Both the position numbers and the translations under genes were made by a program. Under the pieces are notes generated by a model. It had not been told where the DNA came from. It made no database searches and worked only from the letters and a program-made list of their open reading frames with translations. From Lamellibrachia satsuma (taxonomy: Eukaryota; Annelida; Polychaeta; Sabellida; Siboglinidae): DNA of 64,000 nt. Within the stretch, counting starts at the first letter, position 1, and every line of letters begins with the position of its first letter. Positions 1 to 11,597 of the stretch are shown one piece after another. The stretch covers positions 33,526,688-33,590,687 of the forward strand of contig BSQZ01000001.1 in assembly GCA_033239005.1 (NCBI GenBank), in the 5' to 3' direction.

Positions 1-156
1 ATATCAGTGGCTTTTTTAACATTACAACACTTGGGGAAAACAGATCCTTAATAAAAACTTCAAGTATGTTCTTTTTTTTATTTTTTGTTCATGTGTAGAT
101 GTTTTGATGTCAACAACTTCAAACATTAAAAAAAATTTAATTGGAGCATTTTACAG

Positions 157-207
157 GTTTTCAAAGTTGAGACCCAAAAACGATCAGAGCATCCGTGAGT
201 ATTTGAG
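157..207 (+). CDS. Possible internal exon of an unidentified gene
   Basis: A pyrimidine-rich acceptor (ttttacag) precedes 51 nt that stay open as FSKLRPKNDQSIREYLR (the first G and last two bases belong to split codons), and a donor (GAG|gtaacc) follows. I do not recognise the peptide. The next feature is an array whose unit repeats the exon end and donor, a pattern seen at proven exons elsewhere in this window, which raises belief in the exon. No partner exon on the plus strand was found downstream, and the minus-strand gene WDR19 approaches from the right, so it would have to be a separate or nested gene. Low confidence. Confidence 0.3.
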
Positions 208-862
208 GTAACCACATATAACCAATGCATTACTTATTTGTTATTTTTATATTTGTATTTGTATATGAGGTAACCACATATAACCAATGCATTACTTATT
301 TGTTATTTTTATATTTGTATTTGTATATGAGGTAACCACATATAACCAATGCATTACTTATTTGTTATTTTTATATTTGAATTTGTATATGAGGTAACCA
401 CATATAACCAATGCATTACTTATTTGTTATTTTTATATTTGAATTTGTATATGAGGTAACCACATATAACCAATGCATTACTTATTTGTTATTTTTATAT
501 TTGTATTTGTATATGAGGTAACCACATATAACCAATGCATTACTTATTTGTTATTTTTATATTTGTATATGAGGTAACCACATATAACCAATGCATTACT
601 TATTTGTTATTTTTATATTTGAATTTGTATATGAGGTAACCACATATAACCAATGCATTACTTATTTGTTATTTTTATATTTGTATTTGTATATGAGGTA
701 ACCACATATAACCAATGCATTACTTATTTGTTATTTTTATATTTGTATTTGTATATGAGGTAACCACATATAACCAATGCATTACTTATTTGTTATTTTT
801 ATATTTGAATTTGTATTTGAGGTAACCACATATAACCAATGCATTACTTATTTGTTATTTTT
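204..862. repeat. 62-bp minisatellite starting at a donor site
   Basis: About 10-11 direct copies of a unit near 62 bp. Each begins with tgaggtaaccacatataacc, continues through an AT-rich part and ends with tatttgtat. Variants differ by single bases (tttgaattt or tttgtattt); one copy lacks seven bases. The first copy begins at the donor of the putative exon 157-207, and the last copy has the same TTTGAG|gtaacc context as that exon, so each unit carries a potential 5' splice site. Confidence 0.9.
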
Positions 863-1787
863 CCATTTAACTGTTTTCTTGCCTATGTTATGTGGAATAC
901 AAGTGGTGTCAATATTCTAAAATTAGAAATCACTGCTGTTTCTCTGTTCCATTTTTTTGGAGTTTAATGTGATTAAAATGCATATTGGGTACTTTCTCCT
1001 TTAAACACGGACACTCAATGTTTCATTTAAAAGTATACATACATAGCAGCAGTCTACAATAAGGAACACATTTTTTCTCAATTACATCACATGTCCTTTT
1101 AATATCTGCAATTTGGTTCTTGCTGAAACAAATATTCTTGTTGGGGGAGCACTTACTTAACTACCATATTTCATCACTGACATTCCGTTTTTCTGCGTTA
1201 TTTTCCATTTCTTTAAAATGTTATATGGGGGTTTATATATCAAATGAAAATACTTACATATTACATTATATAGTTGTTTTATTTTAAATTAGAAACTCGA
1301 GTAACAAGACAACATGTAATTTACGGGTTCTGATTGATATCTTGGAGATACCTGATCGAACACATACCTCGATATCATAAAAACACCATAAAATAGTATC
1401 CAATTGTAATTTAGTATAACACACAACAGCCAATATTAATCCAATATACATTTGTGCAAATTTAAAATGCAGAGATTCTCTGTCACGGATGTTCCTCTTA
1501 ATTTTCAATTTCAATAGAAAAACTATTATGTGACTGTCTTACATGTTTTTATGTATTGACGTAAATACCTCTGGTAGTCAGCTGTTACATATACACTATA
1601 TGTCACCTTTCTATGCTACCAAAGTACATAAATCTATTGCTTTCCTTTTTTAAAGGTGAATGCTACAAGTCGAAAGTTGCTTAGGAACTTAGTATTCCTA
1701 AGGTAAAATGTAATGCTTAACAATACAGACAGAATACTAGTGATACAGATTATACTAGTTGAGGTAAGTATAATCCATGAATATAAA
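863..1787. other. AT-rich stretch without recognised features
   Basis: No coding exon, repeat array or RNA gene could be supported on either strand. Short open frames here have low-complexity composition and no splice context. It is probably intronic or intergenic. Confidence 0.5.
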
Positions 1788-2394
1788 TCACAAGTTTTCA
1801 TTGTTGGAGGCGAGGCTAGCGCTTGAGAAACTTGTGGTGAGCAGTGACGAACTTCTCACAAAGACCTTCCTGCAGGTTGTGTCCTCCAGTTGCTTGTGAT
1901 GCACGAATCTAATGAAGCTCCTGCTTTTCTTCATGGCCTTCTGATGGAATGACAGGTCCACCATAAGATGGTGTGGCTTAACAGCCTCATGCAGCCAGCT
2001 CCACAGTGGTGTCGGTGTCTGAAGAGACATGAGGCCTAACTCTCTTCGACCATCTCCTCAGCGCTGGAGTTGCCACTGAAGGCCTCATACAGCCAGCTCC
2101 ACAGTGGTGTCAGTGTCTGAAGAGACATGAAGCCTACCTCTCTTCGACCATCTCCTCGGCGCTGGAGTTGCCGCTGAAGGCGAAGATGGAGCCGGTACTG
2201 GGACTACACAAGCTCATCACTAGCCAGTCAGCTCCTCGAGGGTGACTGCAGGCTGGCCATCCATTTGCCTCCGCTCGTTCATCTTCACCAGCTTCTTCTT
2301 GTCGTGGGCCCGTTGACTCTGCACCTTCTGAAGACTGAGCTGGTATTGTTTCTGGGCTGCCAAGTCAGTCTTCTTATTCTCCGTGTGCATCCTC
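1788..2394 (-). pseudogene. Unidentified coding-like segment, probably broken
   Basis: Read on the minus strand, an acceptor-like catcctag is followed at 2394 by an open, lysine- and glutamine-rich helical frame (RMHTENKKTDLAAQKQYQLS at its start, then DKKKLVKMNERRQ and a TLEELTG stop near 2235). Further down the same strand, open stretches continue in other frames (GSIFAFSGNSSAEEMVEE; then a frame spanning 2030-1788). The higher GC and CpG content differs from the flanks. A 98-bp direct duplication lies inside. I do not recognise the protein. The frame changes and stops suggest a decayed gene or retrocopy, though unrecognised small introns are possible. Confidence 0.3.
1985..2180. repeat. 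98-bp tandem duplication
   Basis: Two adjacent copies, 1985-2082 and 2083-2180, share the string cctcat-cagccagctccacagtg and the following gacatga and ctcttcgaccatctcctc blocks with only a few substitutions. The duplication lies within the unidentified coding-like segment and would disrupt any frame through it, because 98 is not a multiple of three. Confidence 0.85.
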
Positions 2395-2606
2395 TTCTAG
2401 GATGTTGCTAGACTATTGCTGATTATGCAGAAGTGTGTTATTTACACACACAATGATCATTTAGTGAAAATTCAAGACATAAAGTATACAAAACATGCAG
2501 TGTTTTACATATGTTCTCAAAACAAAGCATGTGTTGGATGCTGGTATCCCCTGTAGTATATTGGCCTAACTTGGCCTAGGTTAGAAGCTTCTACGCATTA
2601 CCTACA

Positions 2607-2648
2607 GAAATAGTAACGGACGTTCTGCGGAACGTCCATGACTATTTC
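2607..2648. other. Perfect two-step hairpin
   Basis: The arms are gaaatagt (2607-2614) with actatttc (2641-2648), and ggacgttc (2618-2625) with gaacgtcc (2630-2637). They are separated by three-base bulges and a tgcg loop. It lies 38 bp beyond the donor of WDR19 exon 3, inside intron 3. It could be a remnant of a mobile-element terminus or a structured intronic element; nothing around it decides. Confidence 0.7.
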
Positions 2649-2685
2649 TATACTATGACTATTTCTACACCAGATAAAGACTCAC

Positions 2686-5600
2686 CCAGGCAGACTGATC
2701 TCTTCAATCATCACACCATGGCGGTCATAGATCCTCACAATGTGGTCAAACCTGAAACGGAATCTCTCAAGAATAAAGAAACATTACAAACACGTCTAAT
2801 CAATATATATGATGAATTAATTATTATATTTTATTTTCACAAACTATTTAAGAAATTGTATATCTACTGCATGCATAACATCTTTTAATGCATGCATAAC
2901 ATCTTATTGTAATATTGTGTACAACCCAAAGCATGAGCTGTTTATAAGGACTTGCATACATATTCTACCATTATTTTTTTTACAGAATCTGCTTTGTAGA
3001 CAACCATATTAACAATATCAGTGATTTGTACAATGTTCTTGTGGCGATGTTTCACAGCATTGCATAGTTAATGGCAGATCGTTGCAATGTGTGTGTTTGT
3101 AAATAGTATTTTTTAAGAATAGAAATAAAAGGTGACCAATTTGAAGTGACTGTCACCTACCCGGCAGTGGCGATGTAGTTACCCAGGTTCTTCTGCCAGG
3201 CGAACTTGATGGTCCCTTGACCATGGGTCCGCTCTAGTATACTGAACACTCTCTATAAACATACAGTGTATACATACACAATATGGTCCCATGACTGTGG
3301 GTCTGTTCTAGTATACTGAACACTCTCTGTAAACATACAGTGCATACAATGACTATACATATACAACATGGTCCCCCTGACTGTGGGTCCACTCTGTTAT
3401 ACAACACACTCTGTAAACATACAGTGTATACATATACCACGAGGTCCCCTAACCGTGGTTTCTCTCTAGTATACTAAACACCTACTGTAAACATACTGTG
3501 TACACATACACAACATGGTCCCATGACTGTGGGTCTGCTCTAGTATACTAAACACTCTCTGTAATCATACAGTGTATACATATACTTGATGGTCCCCTGA
3601 CCATGGGTCTGCTCTAGTATACAAATCACTTTCTGTAAACATATACATACATATATTATGCATATACATGAATAGCAGACCTGTGGCCGAAGTACTCGGT
3701 ACTCGAGTACATTTTTGAAGTACTCGTACTCATACAAATTATGGTCATGTAATCATACTCGTACTCATGTTCAATGTACTCAGATTTTACGAGTACATTA
3801 TGAGTACATCCGGGTACTTTTTCAATATGATATTGTGAAAATTATTTAATTTGTTATTATCAAATCATTAATAATTACAACAATAATTTCAAAAAGTATG
3901 GTAGCAAATTGTATTGCCTGCATATGAATCAAATTTTTTTATTTTTATGCTTCTGCATACATCTCAGCTGAGTTATATATGTTTTCTAACACAGGATCAT
4001 TAAAAACACTTTTATTATGTAAATTCTATTGCAATAAGCCAATAACCATGATATTAATTGCAATGTAATAGCCCATGATTTGTAATAATTATTATTGTTA
4101 CATTTAGTAGATGTGGTTTCATTTTTACTTGGTATTGAGGAGTTTTCACAAATTCACACCGTGGATCACTAAAGCCACAAAGGCTTCAAGAGGCAGCATC
4201 TTTTGATTCTTATCCCAGTCAGAAACCCCTAGTTCATATCCATAGTTGTACTAGTTCCTAGTCCAGGCCATAATCCTTGTGTTTATTTGATTAAGCCAGG
4301 AAGTCCAGTAAGCTCATAATGAAAGGGTTGTTCATCAGTTAGCAATAAAATGCCTCTGTTGCTCTCACAAGTGACAGTGCTAAGTACTGCTAGATGAGTC
4401 TTCTTCTTCTGAAGTTTGGTGACTCAAGTCAGACAGCATGCACCAGTATTGCTTGGTGCCAATTTCTAGTGTAATTAAAGTAGGAAGGGGGTATTAAGCC
4501 CTGGACATTGGCTGGTGTTAATCCACCCTATTCAGCAAACATTAGTTGTGGACTTGTGGTCACTGCCAGCCACAACATGCCTAACAGTGTTCACTGATTC
4601 ATATATCATATATATTTAATGGTTATATTTCTTTATTTCTTTTCTGTTGTTATGTTGTGCTATGAAATGTATTTTGAAAAGTATTTTCAATTTAAATACA
4701 TTTAACCTATATTTGAATGCATACCCTGAACATTTGCATTTGAATGAGAATTGTACCTTCGAATTGAATGCAACCCCCAGTTTGATCCCAAACATAAAGA
4801 GGTACTCGTACTCAGCTTTGAGTAATGTACTCGTACTCAGCCATCACCAATGTACTCGTACATGTACTTTACACATGAAAATGTACTTGGCCCCAGGTCT
4901 GATGAATAGGAATACTATACGAAAAGCAACGCTTTGGCTTTGGGCTGATTCCACACTCTGCATTTATTAACCTGGGCAAAGTAACCAGTCCTTATATAAT
5001 AACTTGTGTCCATATGTTCTAAGTTTTTTTATAAATATTGTCATATGGGAACACTTCTTTTGATATGTACAAATTTGTCTGTAAAAGTTATATAAATTAA
5101 TCTTTCCTTTTCACTGTTAATTTGTAATGCCTATTTTTTTTAATGTCTCGACACAACAATTAAGCTTTTATTTTCAATGTTTTAACAACCTTCGGTTTTC
5201 TTCTTCAGTAACTGAATTGTGTTTGTCAAAATGTTGACAGTAAATTAACTTCATATATGTGTCATGAAGAAAAGGATTAATCATTCAATTACCAACTTGA
5301 TGAACATATTTTCATGAATTATCAATGCCATTTGAATAGAATTAATCTGGCATGTAATGACGATGTGCAAACCAATAACAGAATGTCCGAAAAACATGTC
5401 TGAAGCAGGTTATAGATGTGTTTGTTTAAATGCTAGGAGTATAGTAAATAAGAAAAACGAATTAAACATTATGGTAGAAGATATTGACCCTCACATAATT
5501 GGTATAACCGAATCATGGGCCAACACAGACATTACAAATGCTGAATTAGGATTGACAGGATACGTAATGTTTAGGATAGATCGAATAGGAAGAAGGGGAG

Positions 5601-8600
5601 GGGGAGTTATTTTATATGTTAAAGAATCTGTTCAGGCTTATAAAATAAAATTAGAAAGTGAAGCAGATTACGATGAAGCTGTTTGGTGCAAAATAGTTTC
5701 AGGAAATTCAAAATTAACTATTGGATTAGTTTACCGCGAAGTCCAAACATAAACGAAGAGGATAACATAAAAATACAAAATGCTATAAAGGAAGTTAGTA
5801 AAGGGGAATGTATCATAATAGGAGATTTTAACCATGGACATATACAATGGAAATCTCTAGACAGGGGGTGAGGACCAACAGTTTCTATTTTTTATTCAGG
5901 AGAGCTTCCTTACTCAGCACATGCTAGAACCAACCAGGGGAGAAAATGTATTAGATAGTTTTATCATCACAAAAAGAATTAGTGGACAATGTAAAAATAC
6001 ATGAACCCTTGGGTAACAGTGACCACAATCAAATACATTTTGACATCAATGTAAAATCAGAAAGTAAAAATAAAAAACGTATAGGAGAAATTTCCACAAA
6101 GGTAACTATAAAGATATGAGAAAATACTTAGCAAAGCCAGATTGGAATAACATACTGATGAATAAGTCCGCAATTGAATGTTGGAATATTCTAAAATATG
6201 AAATTGAGAGTATCATCGATAAATTTGTTCCCTTGAAAAAACAAGGAAAACGATCTAGAAAGAAACACTTATCAAAAGAAGCTATTAGAAAAATAGTGTT
6301 TAAGCAAACTATGTGGAGGGTTTATAGGCGTACCAGAAAGGATGAACACTATGCAAATTACAAACAGGCACTTAACCTAGCTACAACTGAAATTAGAAAA
6401 TCTAAAAGAACCTTTGAAAAAAAATTGGCAAGTAATATAAAAAATTACAGCAAGAGTTTCTATGCTTATGAATGGAGTAAACAGAAAGTTCGAGATAAGG
6501 TCAGACCACTGGAAAACAACAGGGGAAACATAATTTCAGACGGGTTTCAAATGGCAGAGGTCCTGAATGAGTATTTTAGCTCAGTTTTTATCACAGAAGA
6601 TATCAGCTCACTTCCAGTTCCATTTACTAAATTTGAGCGCAATACATCAGAACATTTAGGGCAGTTAATTGTAACTCCTGAAATGATAGCAAAGAAAATT
6701 AAGAAGATGAAAGATAATAAATCACCTGGAGTTGATGGGATACCACCAAAAATGCTTAAGGAAATTGTTGAGCAAATTAGTACACCACTTGCAAAATTGT
6801 TTAACTTGTCACTAGAAGAAGGAATAGTTCCTTCAGAATGGAAAGAGGCAAACATTACGCTGCTATTTAAGAAGGGATCGAGGAACAAGCCAGAAAATTA
6901 CAGACCAGTGAGTTTAACATCAGTTGTATGTAAATTACTTGAAACATTAATTAGAGACCACATGGTGGAATTCCTTGTAAAACATAAATTAATAAATCCA
7001 TCTCAACATGGGTTCCTAAAAGCAAAGTCATGTCTAACTAATCTCTTATGTTTTTTTGAAGAAATTACAAAGTGGGTAGATGACGGGTCACCAGTGGATG
7101 TTGTCTACTTAGATTTTCAGAAAGCTTTCGATAAAGTGCCACATCAAAGATTGTTACTTAAACAAAAGCCCATGGCATAGGTAATGATGTAATCAACTGG
7201 ATAGAAAAGTGGCTTACACACAGAAAACAGAGAGTAATAGTAGATGGTGTGAGATTTCAAATTGGAAATCTGTTTTGAGTGGGGTACCACAGGGATCAGT
7301 ATTAGGCCTTACAGTGTTTTTAATATATATATAAATGATTTGGAAGATGCCATATCTAGCAAAGTACTCAAATTTGCAGATGACACAAAAGTATTCAGAA
7401 AGGTTACTAATGATACAGATAAACACAGTTTACAGGATGATCTAGATAAATTAGTTAAATGGTCAGAAAAATGGCAAATGTTATTCAATCTTGGGAAGTG
7501 TAAATGTATACACATAGGACATGGAAACATGGACGAAGAATATAAAATGGGGGATGCTGTACTAGGTAGAACCACACAAGAAAAGGACTTAGGAGTAACA
7601 TTTAGTGCTGACATGAAAGTTTCAGAGCAATGTGGTATTGCTGCTTCGAAAGGAAATCAAATTCTAGGGTTAATTAGGAGAACTATCATGTACAAGGAGA
7701 AACAGCTAATTGTACCCCTGTACAAAGCAATAGTTAGACCACATTTGTAATATTGTATTCAAGTGTGGAGACCATATCGTAAAAAGGACATAGACAAGCT
7801 AGAAGGAATACAACGAAGAGCAACTAAAATGATTCCAGAATTGAGAGACCTTAGTTACGAAAGTCGCTTATTACAATGTAGTTTGGCAACACTAGAGACC
7901 AGGACACTAAGAGGAGACCAAATAGAAGTGTTTAAAATGGTGAATGGTTATGAGGATGTTGACAGGAATATGTTCTTCAAACTTAAAGAAGGCAGTAGAA
8001 CCAGAGGACATAAAGCAGCATTAGTTAGGGAGCAGTGTAGGTTGGACATGAGAAAGTACTCTTTCTCACAGAGGATGATAAATGAATGGAACAAATTGCC
8101 AAATGATTGTGTTAATGCTAGTAGTGTGAATATGTTTAAAAACAGAATTGACAGATATTTGATAAGGGTGGGCTACACATAGATGAGAAAATTTTTGAAC
8201 TCTCGATAAGCCAATGGCTTCCTTATCCACTTGCCATCAGGAACTTGTTGTTTGGGATGGCTACCTTGTTAAACCTTGTTAAACCATTTATATTATAGCA
8301 TGCCTCTGTCTCCTTGCTAGATGCCCAACATGCACAGTTTTCTCAAATGCATACCACTTTCTGGGATGATCATGTGACATGTCTTCACAACACGATACAA
8401 CTTAACAAATTGGTGGGCCTAGTTATTGCAAAAACGGGCCAAAAGTTATATTTTCACAGTATGAACCTTTAAATCAGTGTGAAATTACTCAAGAAATGTT
8501 AGATGACCATAATGTGCACAAACTTGTGCTGATAAAAATTAAAATACACCTCCCTGGTCGTGGACATTGCCATTACATTAGTTACAGGATCAAAACAAAA

Positions 8601-8901
8601 GCCAAAGACAAAGTTAACCATTTTAACCTGATTTTACAGACCAATAATTAACGCTTACAAGTCCCCAGTTGGCAAGAGTGACACATCTACAAACAAAAAG
8701 ATTCAGTTCTAAGTCTAAGACTAGTTCATCTCCACAGGCACAGGCCACACTGTCACTACTGACTGTGACTGTGTCTGTACTGTAGTGTGGCCTGGGCCGT
8801 GGGCGTGGAGTCAGAAATTATTCGGATTAACAACGACCGTGGCTTGCCACTGTCATTTCAATTATTCTTATTTTCGAATATATAATTATATATACCTTCA
8901 T
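2686..8901 (-). CDS. WDR19: WDR19 / IFT144, 5' end (first three coding exons)
   Basis: Intraflagellar transport protein 144, a WD40 and TPR subunit of the IFT-A complex that drives retrograde transport in cilia. The exons are 8901-8896 (ATG AAG, then gtatat), 3252-3161 and 2751-2686. They join in frame as MK, RVFSILERTHGQGTI..FAWQKNLGNYIATAG, then FDHIVRIYDRHGV..EISLPG. From memory the human protein begins MKRIFSLLEKTW and continues FAWQK..GNYLAVTG and FDRHGQKRSEINLPG, so alignment and exon phases agree. These are the first strands of the N-terminal beta-propeller. Exon 4 is not seen between 2686 and the window edge, so intron 3 is long or the copy is truncated. Intron 1 carries an acceptor array, a MITE and a LINE. 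Confidence 0.85.
3253..3650. repeat. Decoy-acceptor minisatellite before WDR19 exon 2
   Basis: About four or five imperfect units of roughly 75-100 bp. Read on the minus strand, each contains tatgtttacag followed by the first bases of exon 2 (AGAGTGTTCAGTATACTAGA and a gacccatgg-like end). Decoy units even encode RVFSILEQTH, close to the real RVFSILERTH. The true exon is the copy nearest the donor side of the exon, at 3252. This is an acceptor plus exon start copied upstream into the intron. Confidence 0.85.
3668..4909. mobile_element. Non-autonomous hAT-type DNA transposon (MITE) with 8-bp target duplication
   Basis: Terminal inverted repeats begin cagacctgtggccgaagtac at 3676 and end as the complement of cagacctggggccaagtac at 4901. 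They are flanked on both sides by the direct 8-bp duplication atgaatag (3668-3675 and 4902-4909), the size typical of hAT elements. Subterminal clusters of gtactcgtactc-like motifs occur at both ends, as expected for transposase binding sites. The 1.2-kb interior is AT-rich and contains no transposase-like frame. It is inserted in WDR19 intron 1. Confidence 0.85.
5357..5870 (+). pseudogene. LINE endonuclease domain (AP-endonuclease type)
   Basis: The frame from 5357 covers the N-terminal half of the EEP-fold endonuclease. A one-base shift near 5745 moves the reading to the next frame, which holds SPNINEEDNIKIQNAIKEV and IIGDFNHGHIQWKS up to a stop at 5869-5871. The same segment in the copy at 40 kb reads GVVYHSPNIRQEED without the shift, which supports a single-base loss here. 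The endonuclease would nick target DNA for target-primed reverse transcription. Confidence 0.85.
6116..8182 (+). pseudogene. LINE reverse transcriptase and C-terminal region
   Basis: Open segments 6116-7180, 7262-7750 and 7763-8182 together cover fingers, palm and thumb of the RT plus the C-terminal domain common to CR1/L2 proteins. Between the first two segments the frame shifts and GVPQGSVLG is scrambled by substitutions. The catalytic FADD is present near 7372. The TAA at 7748 replaces a codon that is GAA in the copy at 63.6 kb. The element is therefore immobile, although the family looks fairly young. Confidence 0.9.
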
Positions 8902-9655
8902 TTTCGTTGGGCCGCAACTACAATTTAAAAATGATTATATGTTTACGAGTGAACCCTAATATTTGCAAACTTTGCTTGACATAGCGTCGCGGCCCAGCAA
9001 CTGGAATGCTAAGACATGCGCACTTGGGATTCTGCTGTAGCATCGACATATTCTACCCTTTAAACATATACTTAATTTTAAATCACAATTATATACCGTA
9101 AAGTTTCCAGCAATGTATTTATTTATGTTTATTACAGTTATATGTACCTTGCTAGGATTTAACGCATAAAAATTGTATTAAGTTAAACACTTTGACTTTG
9201 ATCTACATCTGAAGGCGTAGCCTAAACCACATTAGCGGCTATTATTTCTAGATACATAGGGATGACCTTATGGATCTGTCAAATTGATGGTTGTCTGCTC
9301 TTCGGTTCAATAACTTGATAATTATGGATCGTGTATTTGTCCGGTTGTGTCCCCTATGTGCCACAATTCTCAAGAGACTGTCTTCACAATTCGGTCCTCG
9401 TACAAGTGGGAAAAGGCGTGTATTGTGCATTACATTGTAGAAAACATGTATTATCGCCCAAACCACTTGTCCCAAACGGGGCAAACACGGACACTCTAAT
9501 ACTGTGTTAAAATATACTCAGTTTCTGGATGGTTTAAAAAAACATACTTTTTTCCTAATGTTAACCAACAAGTCATAATCGAAACAAATTTACTTTTCTT
9601 TATATGATATTTAATAAGAATTATAGTATTTTTAAGGCGATACATTTATTATTAT
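8285..9655. promoter_or_regulatory. Probable shared WDR19/GUF1 promoter region
   Basis: This segment holds the WDR19 start exon (ATG at 8901 on the minus strand) and lies upstream of GUF1 on the plus strand. CpG-containing stretches around 8790-8850 and 8985-9015 stand out in an AT-rich background. No TATA box or binding site could be assigned, and I did not find a convincing first exon of GUF1. The idea of a bidirectional promoter rests on the head-to-head order alone. The open frame on the minus strand at 9484-9248 has no recognised similarity. Confidence 0.35.
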
Positions 9656-10870
9656 TTTTTTATAAATGAACCCTGGTCCAGCCTGGCAGTGTATACGCAC
9701 AGACCATCAAACAATCAAGAGGACCAGTGTCAGTTCATTTATAAATGAACCCTGGTCCAGCATGGCAGTGTATACGCACAGACCATCAAACAATCAAGAG
9801 GACCAGTGTCCGAGTCCTTTATAAATGAACACTGGTCCAGCCTGGCAGTGTATACACACAGACCATCAAACAATCAAGATGACCAGTGTCTGAGTCCATT
9901 TATAAATGGCAGTGTATCTGCACAGACCATCAAACAATCAAGAGGACCAGTGTCAGAGTCCTTTATAAATGAACCCTGGTCCAGCCTGGCAGTGTATACG
10001 CATGGACCATCAAACAATCAAGAGGACCAGTGTCTGAGTTCATTTATAAATGAACCCTGGTCCAGCCTGGCAGTGTATAAGCACAGACCATCAAACAATC
10101 AAGAGGACCAGTGTCTGAGTCCATTTATAAATGGCAGTGTATCTGCACAGACCATCAAACAATCAAGAGGACCAGTGTCAGAGTCCATTTATAAATGGCA
10201 GTGTATCTGCACAGACCATCAAACAATCAAGAGGACCAGTGTCAGAGTCCTTTATAAATGAACCCTGGTCCAGCCTGGCAGTGTATAAGCACAGACCATT
10301 AAACAGTAAAGAGGACCAGTGTCTGAGTCCATTTATAAATGAACCCTGGTCCAGCCTGGCAGTGTATACTCACAGACCATCAAACAAACAAGAGGACCAG
10401 TGTCTGAGTCCATTTATAAATGAACCCTGGTCCAGCCCGGCAGTGTATAAGCACAGACCATTAAACAGTAAAGAGGACCAGTGTCTGAGTCCATTTATAA
10501 ATGAACCCTGGTCCAGCCTGGCAGTGTATATGCACAGACCATCAAACAATCAAGAGGACCAGTGTCTGAGTCCATTTATAAATGAACCCTGGTCCAGCCT
10601 GGCAGTGTATACGCACAGACCATCAAACAATCAAGAGGACCAGTGTCTGAGTCCATTTATAAATGGCAGTGTATACACACAGACCATCAAACAATCAAGA
10701 GGACCAGTGTCCGAGTCCTTTATAAATGAACCCTGGTCCAGCCTGGCAGTGTATACGCACAGACCATCAAACAATCAAGAGGACCAGTGTCTGAGTTCAT
10801 TTATAAATGAACCCTGGTCCAGCCTGGCAGTGTATACGCACAGACCATCAAACAATCAAGAGGACTAGTG
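9656..10870. repeat. ~81-bp minisatellite with internally deleted variants
   Basis: About 15-16 units. The full unit runs ccatttataaatgaaccctgg, tccagcctggcagtgtatacgc, acagaccatcaaacaatcaa, gaggaccagtgtctgagt. Shorter units have lost the part between tataaatg and gcagtg, so they jump from tataaatg to gcagtgtat, a microhomology deletion at 'atg/g'. Long open frames through it are artefacts of the periodicity. It lies upstream of the first recognised GUF1 exon. Confidence 0.9.
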
Positions 10871-11126
10871 TCCGAGACCATTTGCTGTTGTTTCGAAACT
10901 TGGGCAACTTCGTTCACACCACTTTGCCTATGACTTTCTGAAGATACACTATAAGTCACTAATCCATTTTACCTTGTGTCTACGCCAGGGGAAGTAAGAA
11001 ATCCCACATAGTAAACGTGTAAGCTGTCGTGGATTCACCAAGCTGCATGGAGACCTATATCTAAAAAAATCACTGCCGGGCTAAATATGTTCACAAGAGC
11101 CCAGCCCTTTAACAGGAGAAGAAGTG

Positions 11127-11245
11127 AAACACTAGAGCAATAGAGACAAAGATTAAGAGGAGATCAAGTAGGTTTTTTTTAAAATTGAATGGTTATAAAA
11201 TATTGATAGAAATATCTTTATGGAAACTTCAGATTGTAGAAGGAT
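11127..11245 (+). mobile_element. Degenerate LINE fragment (same family as copy 1)
   Basis: The stretch with aagaggagatcaagtag, aaaattgaatggttataaa and attgatagaaatat aligns with 7905-8005 of copy 1 (aagaggagaccaaatagaag, aaaatggtgaatggttatgag, gttgacaggaatat). It covers the C-terminal region only and carries many substitutions and small indels, so it is old. Confidence 0.6.
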
Positions 11246-11377
11246 TTTGAAGATGTGGAAAATGTACCATGATATATTATGGTAGACCATGGTATGCCAT
11301 GCTTTGTCATATATTGTGTGTGGTAATGTAGTATACCATGGTTTACCTGTTTCAAAACATAATACCTGATAAGGGAG

Positions 11378-11597
11378 GGCTACGTTATGTTTGCAACAAC
11401 TACAGTCGTGAAACCAGTGTCACCAATATGCTCAACCACCCAAGGAAGCTTTTCAACTCCCCCTAATCACTAAGCAGTTCATTCAGTTCAGCTTCTTACC
11501 CCTGTAAAATAGCCAACTGGAACAGCCTAAGCAGCCAAAGCACCAAGTTTGGAGATCTTCAGACATAGGATCACCAGCTTGCAACATTAATTCATAT
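11378..11597 (+). mobile_element. 3' fragment of a second LINE family
   Basis: This matches, on the opposite strand, the element at 33.0-33.5 kb: both share ctaatcactaagcagttcat, the tagccaactggaacagcc region, gcaccaagtttggagat and a gcttgcaacattaat end. The fragment encodes the C-terminal tail of a Jockey/RTE-like polymerase protein with frame breaks. The common right-hand end marks the 3' end of the family. Confidence 0.65.

Larger units (their letters stand above)
5357..8284 (+). mobile_element. CR1/L2-like non-LTR retrotransposon, copy 1 (pseudogenised)
   Basis: The order of parts is endonuclease, reverse transcriptase, C-terminal domain and a short repeated 3' tail (two ccttgttaaa units ending near 8284). 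The endonuclease shows CLNARSIVNK, ITESWAN, RRGGGVILYV and IIGDFNH. The RT shows SPGVDGIPPKML, NYRPVSLTS, YLDFQKAFDKVPH and FADDTKVF. The C-terminus ends in NEWNKLPNDCVNASSVNMFK. Several frameshifts (near 5745, 6000-6110 and 7165) and a stop at 7748-7750 inside PHL-YCIQVW inactivate it. Three further copies of the same family lie at 38.6-40.6 kb, 55.0 kb and 63.1 kb. It sits antisense within WDR19 intron 1. Confidence 0.92.

Noticed and set aside
9806..10868. Overlapping plus-strand repeat proteins (SSLAVYTHRPSNNQEDQCLS)
   Set aside because: They come from the period of the 81-bp array. Variant units switch the frame, and no gene signals are present.
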